From an uncultured Bacteroidota bacterium (GTDB taxonomy: Bacteria > Bacteroidota > Bacteroidia > Bacteroidales > P3): 64,000 bases of DNA. A program made the position numbers and the translations under genes. Each line of letters opens with the position of its first letter. Position 1 is the first letter of the stretch. Location of the stretch: the NCBI GenBank assembly GCA_902777005.1, contig CACYSB010000008.1, forward strand, positions 18,876 through 82,875. Direction: 5' to 3'. Shown here one piece after another: positions 38,876-47,986 of this stretch. A model generated the notes under the pieces. That model was not told the origin of the DNA. It saw only the letters and a program-made list of their open reading frames with translations, and made no database searches.

Positions 38876-40518
38876 AACTGGCAGACAACATATATTCCCC
38901 CCTTGGGGCAACGACATGGGAAAACTACCAAGCCGTAATGGGTGGCAAGTGTGCTCTACGGCAATATTCACTCCCCGACGGTTCACTATATACCGCGTCA
39001 CTGTTCCCTGAAGAGCATAGACACGATGACGGTTATACCTTCTTCGAGCAACTATGCATAGTGTCCGCAAGCGACGCTATTGCACGTGCAGACATAGACC
39101 CGAAGTCGCCACGAGTTCAGTTCTTTCTCTCCACCACCAAGGGCAATGTACACCTGTTGAGCCGAAGAGCCGATGCGTCGAAGAGTCGAGTCTTGCTTGG
39201 CAGTTCAGCCAGTATCATCTGCCGTCATTTCGGCAACCCGAACCCTCCAATTGTTGTTAGCAACGCATGTATCAGTGGACTAAGCGCACAGATTGCGGCC
39301 ATGCGCAGCATCGAGGCTGGTCTTTGCGACACCGCCGTCGTCATCGGTTGCGACGTGCAAAGCGAGTTCATCATCAGCGGTTTCCAGTGCTTACATGCCC
39401 TATCGCCCGACGAATGCCGACCTTTCGACAAAGACCGGTGCGGACTAAATCTCGGCGAAGCGGCTGCAACAATAATCTACAGCAATGGTACCGAAGGATG
39501 GATTGCGGAATCTGGTGCCATGTGTAACGACGCCAATCACATCAGCGGACCCTCGCGCACCGGCGAAGGGTCATTCCGCTGCCTTCAGGCTTTGGATATA
39601 GACAAAGAGAAGATAGCCTTTGTATCCGTACACGGCACATCAACCCTCTACAACGACGAAATGGAGAGCATCGCCATCGACCGCGCCGGATTGGCGGATG
39701 TCCCGCTGTTCAGCCTCAAAGGCATCTTCGGACACACCATGGGTGCTGCAGGCGTGCTCGAGACGGTCCTTTCCATGCAAGCCGTAGAGCACGGCGTAAT
39801 CTTCGGCACACGTGGATATCATGAATTGGGCGTCAGTCGACAAGTGAACATCAGTGCCGACAACCGCATCACCGACAAGCGTAGCTTCGTCAAGCTACTG
39901 TCCGGTTTCGGCGGCTGCAATGCAGCCATGAAATTCAGCTATAATACAAGCATAGACCAACCCAAAACCATCACATCCAAACCAACTGATGGCACCATTA
40001 CATCCATACGAATAGCCCCCACAGCCGAAGAACTGGTAGAACTCTACCGCACCCATATTGGCGACTACCCCAAATTCTTCAAGATGGACCCTCTCTGCCG
40101 ATTAGGCCTTGTTACCACAGAACTGCTGCTGAAGCAAAGTCCTAAAGCCGACTACGGAGTATTGCTCTTCAACCGCAGTTCCTCACTGGCCGACGACACC
40201 ACCTTCCAAGCCACTATACAAGACCGTGGCGATTGGTTCCCCTCCCCCGCCCTGTTCGTCTACACACTGCCCAACATAGTAACCGGCGAGATTGCCATCC
40301 GCAACCGCTTCCAGACCGAGACAAATTTCATGGTACTTGATGCCCCATGCGCCGACGTCATGGCCGCACAGATAGCCATAGCCGCCGAGCAAGGACCACA
40401 GATATCAGGTTGGTGCGACGTCGACGCTGACGGCAACTACCTCGCCGCTCTCGTAGCAGTGCCTCAGCACACATCCAAAGAAACAATCGAACAAGAATTA
40501 AACAAAATATTAAAATAA
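38866..40518 (+). CDS. Ketosynthase with C-terminal ketosynthase-like extension
   Basis: A 550-residue protein. Residues 1-375 are a ketosynthase with Cys135 (VSNACISGLSA), His256 (SVHGTSTLYNDE), Lys285 and His290 (SLKGIFGHTMGAA), so it should be active. About 170 extra residues follow. Within them, SPALFVYTLPNIVTGEIAIR resembles the N-terminal half of ketosynthase-like (Ketoacyl-synt_2) proteins, so the extension may be a shortened chain-length-factor-like domain. An in-frame GTG at 38854 is an alternative start. Confidence 0.85.
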   Translation: MVIKLADNIYSPLGATTWENYQAVMGGKCALRQYSLPDGSLYTASLFPEEHRHDDGYTFFEQLCIVSASDAIARADIDPKSPRVQFFLSTTKGNVHLLSRRADASKSRVLLGSSASIICRHFGNPNPPIVVSNACISGLSAQIAAMRSIEAGLCDTAVVIGCDVQSEFIISGFQCLHALSPDECRPFDKDRCGLNLGEAAATIIYSNGTEGWIAESGAMCNDANHISGPSRTGEGSFRCLQALDIDKEKIAFVSVHGTSTLYNDEMESIAIDRAGLADVPLFSLKGIFGHTMGAAGVLETVLSMQAVEHGVIFGTRGYHELGVSRQVNISADNRITDKRSFVKLLSGFGGCNAAMKFSYNTSIDQPKTITSKPTDGTITSIRIAPTAEELVELYRTHIGDYPKFFKMDPLCRLGLVTTELLLKQSPKADYGVLLFNRSSSLADDTTFQATIQDRGDWFPSPALFVYTLPNIVTGEIAIRNRFQTETNFMVLDAPCADVMAAQIAIAAEQGPQISGWCDVDADGNYLAALVAVPQHTSKETIEQELNKILK

Positions 40519-40525
40519 GCAGACA

Positions 40526-40786
40526 ATGGAAGAACTTATCCTGAAACTCAAGAAAGAGATTATCGAAGTATTGAACCTCGAAGACGTCAAACCCGAAGAC
40601 ATTGATTCCAATGCACCTCTCTTCGGTGCCGAAGGCCTTGGCCTAGACAGCATTGACGCCCTCGAACTCATCGTGCTCATGGAAAAGAACTACGGCATCA
40701 AGCTGCAGGACCCCAACCAGGGCAAAGAGATATTCAAGTCCATCAACGTGATGGCCGACTACATCAGTAAGAACCGCACTAAGTGA
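40526..40786 (+). CDS. Acyl carrier protein 2
   Basis: An 86-residue carrier protein with phosphopantetheine Ser42 in EGLGLDSIDALELIVLMEKN. It differs clearly from carrier 1, so the two may serve starter loading and elongation separately. Its stop codon overlaps the GTG start of the next gene (GTGA). Confidence 0.92.
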   Translation: MEELILKLKKEIIEVLNLEDVKPEDIDSNAPLFGAEGLGLDSIDALELIVLMEKNYGIKLQDPNQGKEIFKSINVMADYISKNRTK

Positions 40787-42882
40787 AGATTGTCATCACA
40801 GGGGCAGGCATCATATCGGCCATAGGTGTAGGCAAGGCCGAGACTCTTGTGTCGCTGCGTGAACAGCGAAGCGGCATACGCCCATTATGCTACCTCAAGA
40901 CAGACCACCACGAGTTCCCCGTTGGCGAAGTACAACTCTCCAACGACGAGATGTGCGCAATGCTGGGCATAGACCCATCGAAGCAACCCACCACCCGAAC
41001 CGCTCTCATGGGCATGGTGGCCCTAAAGGAAGCCTTGGAGCAAGCCCAACTAATCGACTCAAAAACCCAAAGACTCAAAGACTCAGAGACTTTTCCACTC
41101 ATCTCCGGCACCACCGTCGGTGGTATGGACAAGAGCGAGCTCTACTACCTCGACTTCCTTGAGAACGACAGTCGCAACGAGTACATTAGCACCCATGACT
41201 GCGGCGCCTGCACCGAGATGATTGCTGACCACTTCGGCCGTTTCAGTATGCTATCCACCCTCTCCACAGCATGTTCGTCGGCAGCCAATGCCGTCATCCT
41301 CGGAACCGAGCTACTGCGTTCCGGACAAGTCGAATGCGTCGTGGTGGGTGGTAGCGAGTGCATAACAAAGTTCCACTTAAACGGCTTCGCATCCCTGATG
41401 ATTCTCGACAAAGAGCCCTGCCGGCCTTTCGACGAAAGCCGCGCCGGTCTGAACCTCGGCGAGGGTGCCGCATGGCTTGTACTTGAGACAGAGGAGTATG
41501 CTCGTCGGCGCAACGCCACACCGATAGCACGCTTGGCAGGCTACGGCAACGCCTGCGACGCCTTCCACCAGACAGCCACCTCAGCCGACGGAGAAGGCCC
41601 CTATCTGGCCATGAAGAAAGCTCTCGCTAACGCCGGCATAAAGCCCGATCAGGTAGACTATATCAACGCCCATGGTACCGGTACCGGTAACAACGACATC
41701 AGTGAAAGCACCGCCATACGCCGACTCTTCGGCGAACAAGTGCCTCCAATGTCATCTACCAAAGCCTTCACGGGTCACACAACCAGTGCTTCCGGCACCA
41801 TCGAAGCCGTCATCTGTCTGTTGGCCATGCAGCACAGTTTCCTGCCTGTCAACCTGCGTTTCAACAATGCCGGCGACTGTCTGACACCTGTCCACAAAAC
41901 CACCAACAAGCCGCTGCGCTATGTGCTCAGCAATGCCTTCGGCTTTGGCGGCAACGACAGCGCGCTGGTATTTGGCACGGCTGCCAATTCATCAGACATT
42001 GCTAACCAGCTATCATCAAACAAAGTCTATCTCTTGTCTGCCGCCCAAATATCCGCACAGGAGCCTCTCTGCAATGACTGGAAAGACAATCCCATACCGC
42101 TCACCGAGCCGCTCACGCGTAGTCGCGAAGCCGACTACAAGCAATTTATTCCGCCACTCGAAGCCCGTCGCATGGGCCGTATACTGAAGCGCGCCATTGC
42201 CACCGCACGCACTGCCACCGCACAAGCCGGCATCGATACACCTGAGGCCATAATCACTGGCACAGGTCTCGGTTGTATCGAGAACACCGAGATATTCCTC
42301 GACGCCCTATGCCGTCAAGGTGAGGACCAGATGATGCCCACGCGCTTCATGCAGTCGACACACAACACCATCTCGTCCATCGTGGCCATCAACCTTAAAG
42401 CCCATGGCTACAACGCCACATACGCACACAATACCGTTTCATTCCAGAGTGCTTTGCTCGACGCCATGCTTCAATTAAGGCGTGGAGCCATCTGCAACGC
42501 CCTCGTATGTGCCCATGACGAAATGACGCCCTCCTATCACGCACTGCTCTGCAAGGGTGGCTACCTCAAGGGCAAACACGCCACCGAGTGTGCCGTAAGC
42601 ATGATGCTTTCCACCAAAGACAACGGCCACGCCCTCTGCGAAGTTGCCGACATGCGCATACTCTACCGTCCCACAGAAGCCGAAAAACAGAGAGCACGAA
42701 AAGAGCTTGGAGATGTGTCGTATTTCGGTTCTACAGAACCAATCTTCGGCACCAGCTACACCGCACCGTCACTCGACCTCTATGCCGCTGCGAACACTAT
42801 AAAAGACAAGCCCGTCGCAGTGGAATACAGCGATGACAAATATTACACATTGATACTCTTACGCCCATGTTCCGTCTCCTGA
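40783..42882 (+). CDS. Ketosynthase fused to an inactive ketosynthase-like (chain-length-factor-like) domain
   Basis: A 699-residue protein. Residues 1-410 form a ketosynthase with Cys164 (LSTACSSAANA), His297 (NAHGTGTGNND), Lys327 and His332 (SSTKAFTGHTTS). Residues about 455-690 form a second ketosynthase-like N-terminal domain: AIITGTGLGCIENTEIFLDA, FMQSTHNTISSIVAINLKAH, then YAHNTVSFQSALLDAM where an active enzyme would have cysteine. In other Bacteroidota clusters, as I recall, this part is usually a separate short gene. A short tandem-repeat stretch at 41056-41095 encodes an extra loop. The start is GTG at 40783. Confidence 0.88.
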   Translation: MKIVITGAGIISAIGVGKAETLVSLREQRSGIRPLCYLKTDHHEFPVGEVQLSNDEMCAMLGIDPSKQPTTRTALMGMVALKEALEQAQLIDSKTQRLKDSETFPLISGTTVGGMDKSELYYLDFLENDSRNEYISTHDCGACTEMIADHFGRFSMLSTLSTACSSAANAVILGTELLRSGQVECVVVGGSECITKFHLNGFASLMILDKEPCRPFDESRAGLNLGEGAAWLVLETEEYARRRNATPIARLAGYGNACDAFHQTATSADGEGPYLAMKKALANAGIKPDQVDYINAHGTGTGNNDISESTAIRRLFGEQVPPMSSTKAFTGHTTSASGTIEAVICLLAMQHSFLPVNLRFNNAGDCLTPVHKTTNKPLRYVLSNAFGFGGNDSALVFGTAANSSDIANQLSSNKVYLLSAAQISAQEPLCNDWKDNPIPLTEPLTRSREADYKQFIPPLEARRMGRILKRAIATARTATAQAGIDTPEAIITGTGLGCIENTEIFLDALCRQGEDQMMPTRFMQSTHNTISSIVAINLKAHGYNATYAHNTVSFQSALLDAMLQLRRGAICNALVCAHDEMTPSYHALLCKGGYLKGKHATECAVSMMLSTKDNGHALCEVADMRILYRPTEAEKQRARKELGDVSYFGSTEPIFGTSYTAPSLDLYAAANTIKDKPVAVEYSDDKYYTLILLRPCSVS

Positions 42883-43220
42883 TACTCGTAGCCATCCAAA
42901 CCGCTTTCCTCGCCGGAGGACAAGTGCTCCTGAAGCTCGCAATGGCCCAGTTACCCAAATTCAACTGGTCATGGGCATATTTCAAAGCAGTTGCCACCGA
43001 CTGGTGGTTGCTGGCCTGTGGCATCAGCTTCGGTGCGGCCACAGTGCTATGGCTCTACATTCTCAAGCATTTTCCATTCTCACAAGCCTATCCGTTGACA
43101 GCCCTTGGCTACATCTTCGGCATGATTGCCGCCATACTCGTCTTCGGCGAGAGCGTACCATTCACACGCTGGATTGGTGTCATATTGATTGTGGCGGGAT
43201 GCATGTTCATAATGAAATAA
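42867..43220 (+). CDS. Small EamA/SMR-like membrane transporter
   Basis: A 117-residue protein with four membrane segments, the size and layout of small multidrug-resistance or EamA half-transporters (ILVAIQTAFLAGGQVLLKLA, AYPLTALGYIFGMIAAILVF, WIGVILIVAGCMFIM). It probably dimerises. In this operon it could flip a lipid- or sugar-linked intermediate across the inner membrane. Its start overlaps the ketosynthase gene by 16 bases. Confidence 0.85.
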   Translation: MFRLLILVAIQTAFLAGGQVLLKLAMAQLPKFNWSWAYFKAVATDWWLLACGISFGAATVLWLYILKHFPFSQAYPLTALGYIFGMIAAILVFGESVPFTRWIGVILIVAGCMFIMK

Positions 43221-43224
43221 CACC

Positions 43225-43818
43225 ATGATAAGAAGACTCACAATACTGCTACTCGCCTGCTGCCTCGCCTACCATGCCGCAGCACAGACACCTGTAGCCG
43301 ACCGCAACGCCGTGCTGACACGCATAGAGGCTTCACTGAATCCACAGGCCGGCAAGACAATAAAATACACCTTCACCCAAACCAAGCACAGCCCGTTACT
43401 GGCACAAGATGCCATCTCGCACGGCAACGTCACACTCACCGGTCAACGCTTCCTGCGGTGGCATTACACCGACCCGCGTAATCATGCCATCGTCGTTGAC
43501 GGCGACAGTATCTATGCCGAAACTGACGGCAATAGACACCAACTCATCGGTCCTGCAAACGCCATCATGCGCAACATGACAAACACCATGATGTCGCTCA
43601 CCAGCGCTGGCAACCTCAATAGCGAAAAAGTATTCTCCGTAGAGCTCACCGAGGACGCCTCGGCCTACCACGCCACGCTGACACCAAAACGTCGCGACCT
43701 GCGCCGCATGATGCAACAGATGCTCGTCGACTTTGACAAGAAGAGCTGCCGCGTGCTGAAGGTAAAACTCATAGAGCGACACAATAGCTATACCGTCATT
43801 GAATTCCATGTCAAATGA
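43225..43818 (+). CDS. LolA-like periplasmic lipid carrier
   Basis: A 197-residue protein with a signal peptide (MIRRLTILLLACCLAYHAAA). The mature part follows the LolA pattern (QAGKTIKYTFTQTKHSPLLA, GQRFLRWHYTDPRNHAIVVD, ATLTPKRRDLRRMMQQMLVD). LolA proteins shuttle lipoproteins through the periplasm. In aryl-polyene clusters a LolA-like gene is thought to carry the pigment lipid to the outer membrane. Its stop overlaps the next start as ATGA. Confidence 0.85.
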   Translation: MIRRLTILLLACCLAYHAAAQTPVADRNAVLTRIEASLNPQAGKTIKYTFTQTKHSPLLAQDAISHGNVTLTGQRFLRWHYTDPRNHAIVVDGDSIYAETDGNRHQLIGPANAIMRNMTNTMMSLTSAGNLNSEKVFSVELTEDASAYHATLTPKRRDLRRMMQQMLVDFDKKSCRVLKVKLIERHNSYTVIEFHVK

Positions 43819-44201
43819 AAGTTCTTGAGGAGATAATAAACATTCAACGCTGTGCGTGGGAGACCACAGATGACGGTCTTCGCGTGGCCGCCACCCTGGC
43901 GGCGCGACGCGACAGCGCCGTCTACAAAGGCCACTTCCCTGGCAAACCCATCACACCCGGAGTGTGTATGATAGGTGCCGTCATCGAACTGCTTTCGCAA
44001 GCCAGCGGCAGCAACTTGTGTCTCGCCAAGGTAAACAACATCAAGTACCTCTCAATGATGTCGCCCGACGACGTCGACGGTGCCACGCTCGCCGCTACCC
44101 TCAACGGCGAAACCGCCACCGCCACCTACACCAAAGGCGACACCATCTACGCTAAAATGAAACTAACAGTACAGCCGTTTCATGAAACGGCCCTACTATA
44201 G
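43815..44201 (+). CDS. 3-hydroxyacyl-ACP dehydratase (FabZ/ApeI-like)
   Basis: A 128-residue hotdog protein with the FabZ active-site stretch KGHFPGKPITPGVCMIGAVI, which includes the catalytic His. The usual catalytic Glu on the central helix reads IGAVIELLSQ. With the product of 38058 it gives two dehydratases, as in known aryl-polyene clusters, where the two work as a pair. Tightly coupled to lolA-like and GT2 genes. Confidence 0.87.
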   Translation: MKVLEEIINIQRCAWETTDDGLRVAATLAARRDSAVYKGHFPGKPITPGVCMIGAVIELLSQASGSNLCLAKVNNIKYLSMMSPDDVDGATLAATLNGETATATYTKGDTIYAKMKLTVQPFHETALL

Positions 44202-44204
44202 AAT

Positions 44205-44924
44205 ATGAAATATTGCGTCGTCATACCGACCTACAACAACGCCCGCACCGTGGCCGACATAGTGCGTCGCACCTTGGCGGTATGCATCGACGTGATAGTG
44301 GTCAACGACGGCAGCACCGACACCACCCTTGAGGAATTGGGGAGTGTTAAGTGCAAAGTGATAAGCTACAGCCGCAACCGCGGCAAAGGCTATGCCCTGC
44401 GCCGTGGCCTCGAAGCGGCACGAGCGGCAGGCTTCGACTACGCCGTCACCATCGACAGCGACGGCCAGCACGCTCCCGAAGAGATATCTCAACTCATTAA
44501 AGCCATTGACAAACAGCCGACACTTGTCGTCGGCAGCCGCAATCTGCAAGCCGACGGCATGCCATCAGGCAACACCTTCGCCAACCGCTTCAGCAACTTC
44601 TGGTTCCTCATCCAGACAGGCCTCCGTCTGCCAGACACGCAGACAGGCTTCCGCGTCTACCCTCTTCTCCACCTCCCCTGCCTAAAACTGCTCACCTACC
44701 GCTATGAAAGCGAACTGGAGCTGCTCGTCTTCTCTGCATGGCGCGGCGTAAACATAGTATCAGTACCTGTCAGCGTCAGCTATCCTGCCGACCGCGTCAG
44801 CCACTTCCGCCCCTTCCGGGACTTCCTACGCATCTCGCTCCTCAACACCGTGCTCTGCTTGCTGGCTATCGTCTACGGCTATCCCCGCATGTTGCTTAAC
44901 CGCATGAAAGGAGGGCGCCGATGA
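44205..44924 (+). CDS. Family 2 glycosyltransferase (dolichol-phosphate-mannose-synthase-like)
   Basis: A 239-residue GT-A enzyme with KYCVVIPTYNNARTVADIV, IVVNDGSTDTT and the DSDGQH metal motif (YAVTIDSDGQHAPEEI). PDTQTGFRVYP is typical of polyprenyl-phosphate glycosyltransferases. One or two membrane segments may lie at the C-terminus (LLNTVLCLLAIVYGY). It may glycosylate the pigment or its lipid anchor. Its end overlaps the MMPL gene as ATGA. Confidence 0.88.
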   Translation: MKYCVVIPTYNNARTVADIVRRTLAVCIDVIVVNDGSTDTTLEELGSVKCKVISYSRNRGKGYALRRGLEAARAAGFDYAVTIDSDGQHAPEEISQLIKAIDKQPTLVVGSRNLQADGMPSGNTFANRFSNFWFLIQTGLRLPDTQTGFRVYPLLHLPCLKLLTYRYESELELLVFSAWRGVNIVSVPVSVSYPADRVSHFRPFRDFLRISLLNTVLCLLAIVYGYPRMLLNRMKGGRR

Positions 44925-47900
44925 CCAAGCTACTGCTACGCCTGCACGACTACCTTGTGCGCCACCGCATCCTTGCCGTGGTCCTGCTTGTCGTCATGCT
45001 TGCCGTAGGAGCGGTACTGGCCCTGCAGCTGCACTATCAGGAGAACATCGCCGACTTCCTGCCGCGCACGGCTGAGAATGCCAAGCAAGCCTCCATCTAC
45101 AATGCCCTCGGCGACCAAGGACAGATTACTGTCATCTTCCGTCCGTCGCAAGATGCCGGCGAAGAGGAGGTCATGGACGCCATCGACGCCTTCGCCGACA
45201 CCTTCACCGAGTTGCCCGTGCAAGCCCACGCCGACGAGAGCGATGCCATGCAGGCCATCGAGGATGTGCGCAGCAACATAGCACTATACCTCACCCCCGC
45301 CGACTATCGACGCATCGACTCGCTGCTGGCCGAGCCAGACTATATAGCCACACAGCTTGCCTCAGTAAAGCAGACACTCTCTATGCCGCTGCCGCCCATG
45401 GCCACCGACATGATTGCCGCCGACCCGCTGGGCCTCTTCTCCCCCGCACTGCAACGCTTGCAGGCACTCAGCCCCAGCAGCCGCTACCGCATGGTTGACG
45501 ACTACATCTTCGACAACGACGGCAATGGATTTGCTTTCATCACCAGCCCATACGGCGGCAGCGACACCCGCAACAACGGCCGTCTGGCCAAAGCAATCGA
45601 CGCAGCCATCGACAGCGTTCAGCAAGCCACCGGCGGCACTGTCGCCATCTCGGCCGTCGGCGCACCCCTCATCGCTGTCACCAACGCCACCCAGATAAAA
45701 CACGACAGCCTGCTGGCCATCATCCTTGCCGTGGTGTTGATAGCCATAATACTGTGGCGTACCATGGGGCGCAAGCGCAACGTGCTGTGGATGGGATTCT
45801 CCGTGGCCGCAGGATGGCTCTTCGCCCTGGCTGTGATTGCCATCTTCAAGACCGAGATATCCATCATCGTTGTCGGCATCGGCTCGGTACTCGTCGGCAT
45901 CGCCGTCAACTATCCTCTGCACTACCTCGAGCACCTCAAGCACCACCCCGACCGCCGCGAAACCCTCCGCGAGATGGTCGAGCCACTGGTTACCGGCAAC
46001 ATAACCACAGTGGCCGCATTCGCATGCCTTGTCTTCGTCAAAGCCGAAGCCATGCGCGACCTGGGCCTCTTCGCATCGCTTATGCTCGTGGGGACAATCG
46101 GCTTCACAATGGTCTTCCTGCCACTATGGGCCAAAACCGGAGCCTCACCGACTCCCCTCCGTACCCCCTCCGACCAAAAACCGTTAAACAACCGTAGAAC
46201 AGTCGGAGCGGGTACGGAGCGGGTACGGAGCGGGTACGTTGTTTTTGGCTTGATGGTGGCGGTAACCATCGTGCTGGGATATTTCAGCACCAAAGTGGAG
46301 TTTGATGCCGACCTGCACAACATCAACTATATGACGGCGCAGCAGCAGGAAGACCTCGACCTGCTGGCCGGCAGCATGGAAGAAGGGAACCTGACATACG
46401 TGGTGGCAGAGGGTTCAACCCTCGAAGAGGCGCTGCAACGCAATGACTCACTGCAGCTGGACGGCGTAGCATCGCTGATGCCGTCGCTCAAACGTCAGCA
46501 GGAAGCGCTGACAAATTGGGAGGCATTGATGGCGGCACACCCCACGCTGGCTACCGACGTGCAGCGCGAAGCACGCAAAGCGGGTTTCAGCGAGGGGGCT
46601 TTCACGCCTTTCATCGACCGCCTTGAGGCTGAATACACACCTAAAGAGTGCAGCCTCGACGGCCCACTGGGGCATTTGGCTGCGAACTACATATTGACAT
46701 CGGATACAGGTGTCAGCGTTGTCAATTTCGTGCACGGCGCGAGCGCGGCGCCTACAGTAGGACACACTTTTGCCTTTACCCAGGCCGACGTAGGCAGCGG
46801 TTTGGTAAACGCGCTCAACAACGACTTCAACTATATATTGTACGTCTGTTCCTTCGTGGTCTTCGCCTTCCTTTGGCTCGCCCTCGGACGGTTGGAGCTG
46901 GCCATTTTGGCCTTCCTCCCGATGGCCATGGGGTGGCTGTGGATACTGGGCATCATGGCCTTGCTGGGCATCAAGTTCAACATCGTCAACATAATACTGG
47001 CCACGTTTATCTTCGGTCAGGGCGACGACTACACGATATTCATCACCGAGGGGTTGCTGTACGAGTACCGGACAGGGCAGAAACGGCTGAAGGAATACCG
47101 CCAGAGCGTGATAATCTCGGCGGCGCTGATGTTCGTGGGCATAGGCACGCTGATAGTGGCCAAACACCCTGCGATGCGGTCGCTGGCCGAAGTGGCGATG
47201 ATAGGCATGGGCTGCGTGGTGCTGATGGCATGCGTGGTGCCTCCGATAGTGTTCCGTTGGCTCACCACACGGCACGGTGTAAGGCGAGAGACACCCATAA
47301 CCATCGGACGCATACTGATGACAGTGGTGCCGCTGACGGTGTTCATACTGTTTGCATTGGTGGTGGCCACACCGGTGACACTGCTGATGTGGATTGCCCC
47401 TGCAAAACGTCGAAAGAAGCGCGACACCTACCACCGCTTCATCTGCGGTATGGCACGCTTGGGGGCACGGCTGCTGCCAGGGGTGAAATTCCGCATCGGG
47501 AACCCCCACGGCGAAGACTTCGGCAAACCGGCGGTCATAGTGGCCAACCACGCGTCGCACCTGGACCTACTATGTATATTGATGCTGCACCCGAAGATTG
47601 TAATATTGACCAAGAACTGGGTGTGGCGCAACCCGATATATGCACATATAATAAGATACGCGGAGTTCCTGCCCGCCGAGGAGGGATACGAACATCTGCT
47701 GCCAAGGCTGCGCGACCTGACGGGGCGCGGCTACTCGGTGATGGTATTCCCGGAGGGTACACGCACACACGACGGACTGGTGGGACGCTTCCACAAAGGG
47801 GCTTTCCTGCTTGCCGACGAGCTGGGGCTGGAGGTGATGCCTGTGTTTATCCGCGGTGCCTACAGCGTATGGCCCCGCCACGAGTCGCTGATGCGCAAGG

Positions 47901-47986
47901 GAGAGATTACAGTAACCATAGGCGAACGCTGCCACGCGGACAGCCACGAGGCACGGGCGTTATTTAGAAAGGAGCTGGAGGGATGA
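44921..47986 (+). CDS. MMPL/RND-type exporter fused to a PlsC-like acyltransferase
   Basis: A 1021-residue protein. Residues 1-830 are an MMPL/RND lipid exporter with two similar halves of about six membrane segments each and two periplasmic domains; ADFLPRTAENAKQ and IFGQGDDYTIFITEGLLYEY are typical. Residues about 850-1021 are a PlsC-like acyltransferase with the H-x4-D motif VANHASHLDLLC and FPEGTRTHDG. The fusion suggests that acyl transfer and export of the pigment lipid are coupled. Between the halves, about 28 residues (around 408-435) come from an in-frame copy of the dispersed repeat and contain Arg-rich words such as LNNRRTVGAGTERVRSG. Confidence 0.9.
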   Translation: MTKLLLRLHDYLVRHRILAVVLLVVMLAVGAVLALQLHYQENIADFLPRTAENAKQASIYNALGDQGQITVIFRPSQDAGEEEVMDAIDAFADTFTELPVQAHADESDAMQAIEDVRSNIALYLTPADYRRIDSLLAEPDYIATQLASVKQTLSMPLPPMATDMIAADPLGLFSPALQRLQALSPSSRYRMVDDYIFDNDGNGFAFITSPYGGSDTRNNGRLAKAIDAAIDSVQQATGGTVAISAVGAPLIAVTNATQIKHDSLLAIILAVVLIAIILWRTMGRKRNVLWMGFSVAAGWLFALAVIAIFKTEISIIVVGIGSVLVGIAVNYPLHYLEHLKHHPDRRETLREMVEPLVTGNITTVAAFACLVFVKAEAMRDLGLFASLMLVGTIGFTMVFLPLWAKTGASPTPLRTPSDQKPLNNRRTVGAGTERVRSGYVVFGLMVAVTIVLGYFSTKVEFDADLHNINYMTAQQQEDLDLLAGSMEEGNLTYVVAEGSTLEEALQRNDSLQLDGVASLMPSLKRQQEALTNWEALMAAHPTLATDVQREARKAGFSEGAFTPFIDRLEAEYTPKECSLDGPLGHLAANYILTSDTGVSVVNFVHGASAAPTVGHTFAFTQADVGSGLVNALNNDFNYILYVCSFVVFAFLWLALGRLELAILAFLPMAMGWLWILGIMALLGIKFNIVNIILATFIFGQGDDYTIFITEGLLYEYRTGQKRLKEYRQSVIISAALMFVGIGTLIVAKHPAMRSLAEVAMIGMGCVVLMACVVPPIVFRWLTTRHGVRRETPITIGRILMTVVPLTVFILFALVVATPVTLLMWIAPAKRRKKRDTYHRFICGMARLGARLLPGVKFRIGNPHGEDFGKPAVIVANHASHLDLLCILMLHPKIVILTKNWVWRNPIYAHIIRYAEFLPAEEGYEHLLPRLRDLTGRGYSVMVFPEGTRTHDGLVGRFHKGAFLLADELGLEVMPVFIRGAYSVWPRHESLMRKGEITVTIGERCHADSHEARALFRKELEG
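46150..46238. repeat. Palindromic repeat, copy D, inside the MMPL gene
   Basis: It contains the right arm AACAACCGTAGAACAGTCGG (46187-46206), identical to the arm of copy C. Three tandem 11-mers GGAGCGGGTAC follow. The left arm is largely lost (CCGACC only). The reading frame of the host gene is kept. Confidence 0.8.

Noticed and set aside
41062..41095. Tandem units as a CRISPR array
   Set aside because: The units are 8 bases with no spacers and lie in a coding gene. No CRISPR array or cas gene was seen in the window.
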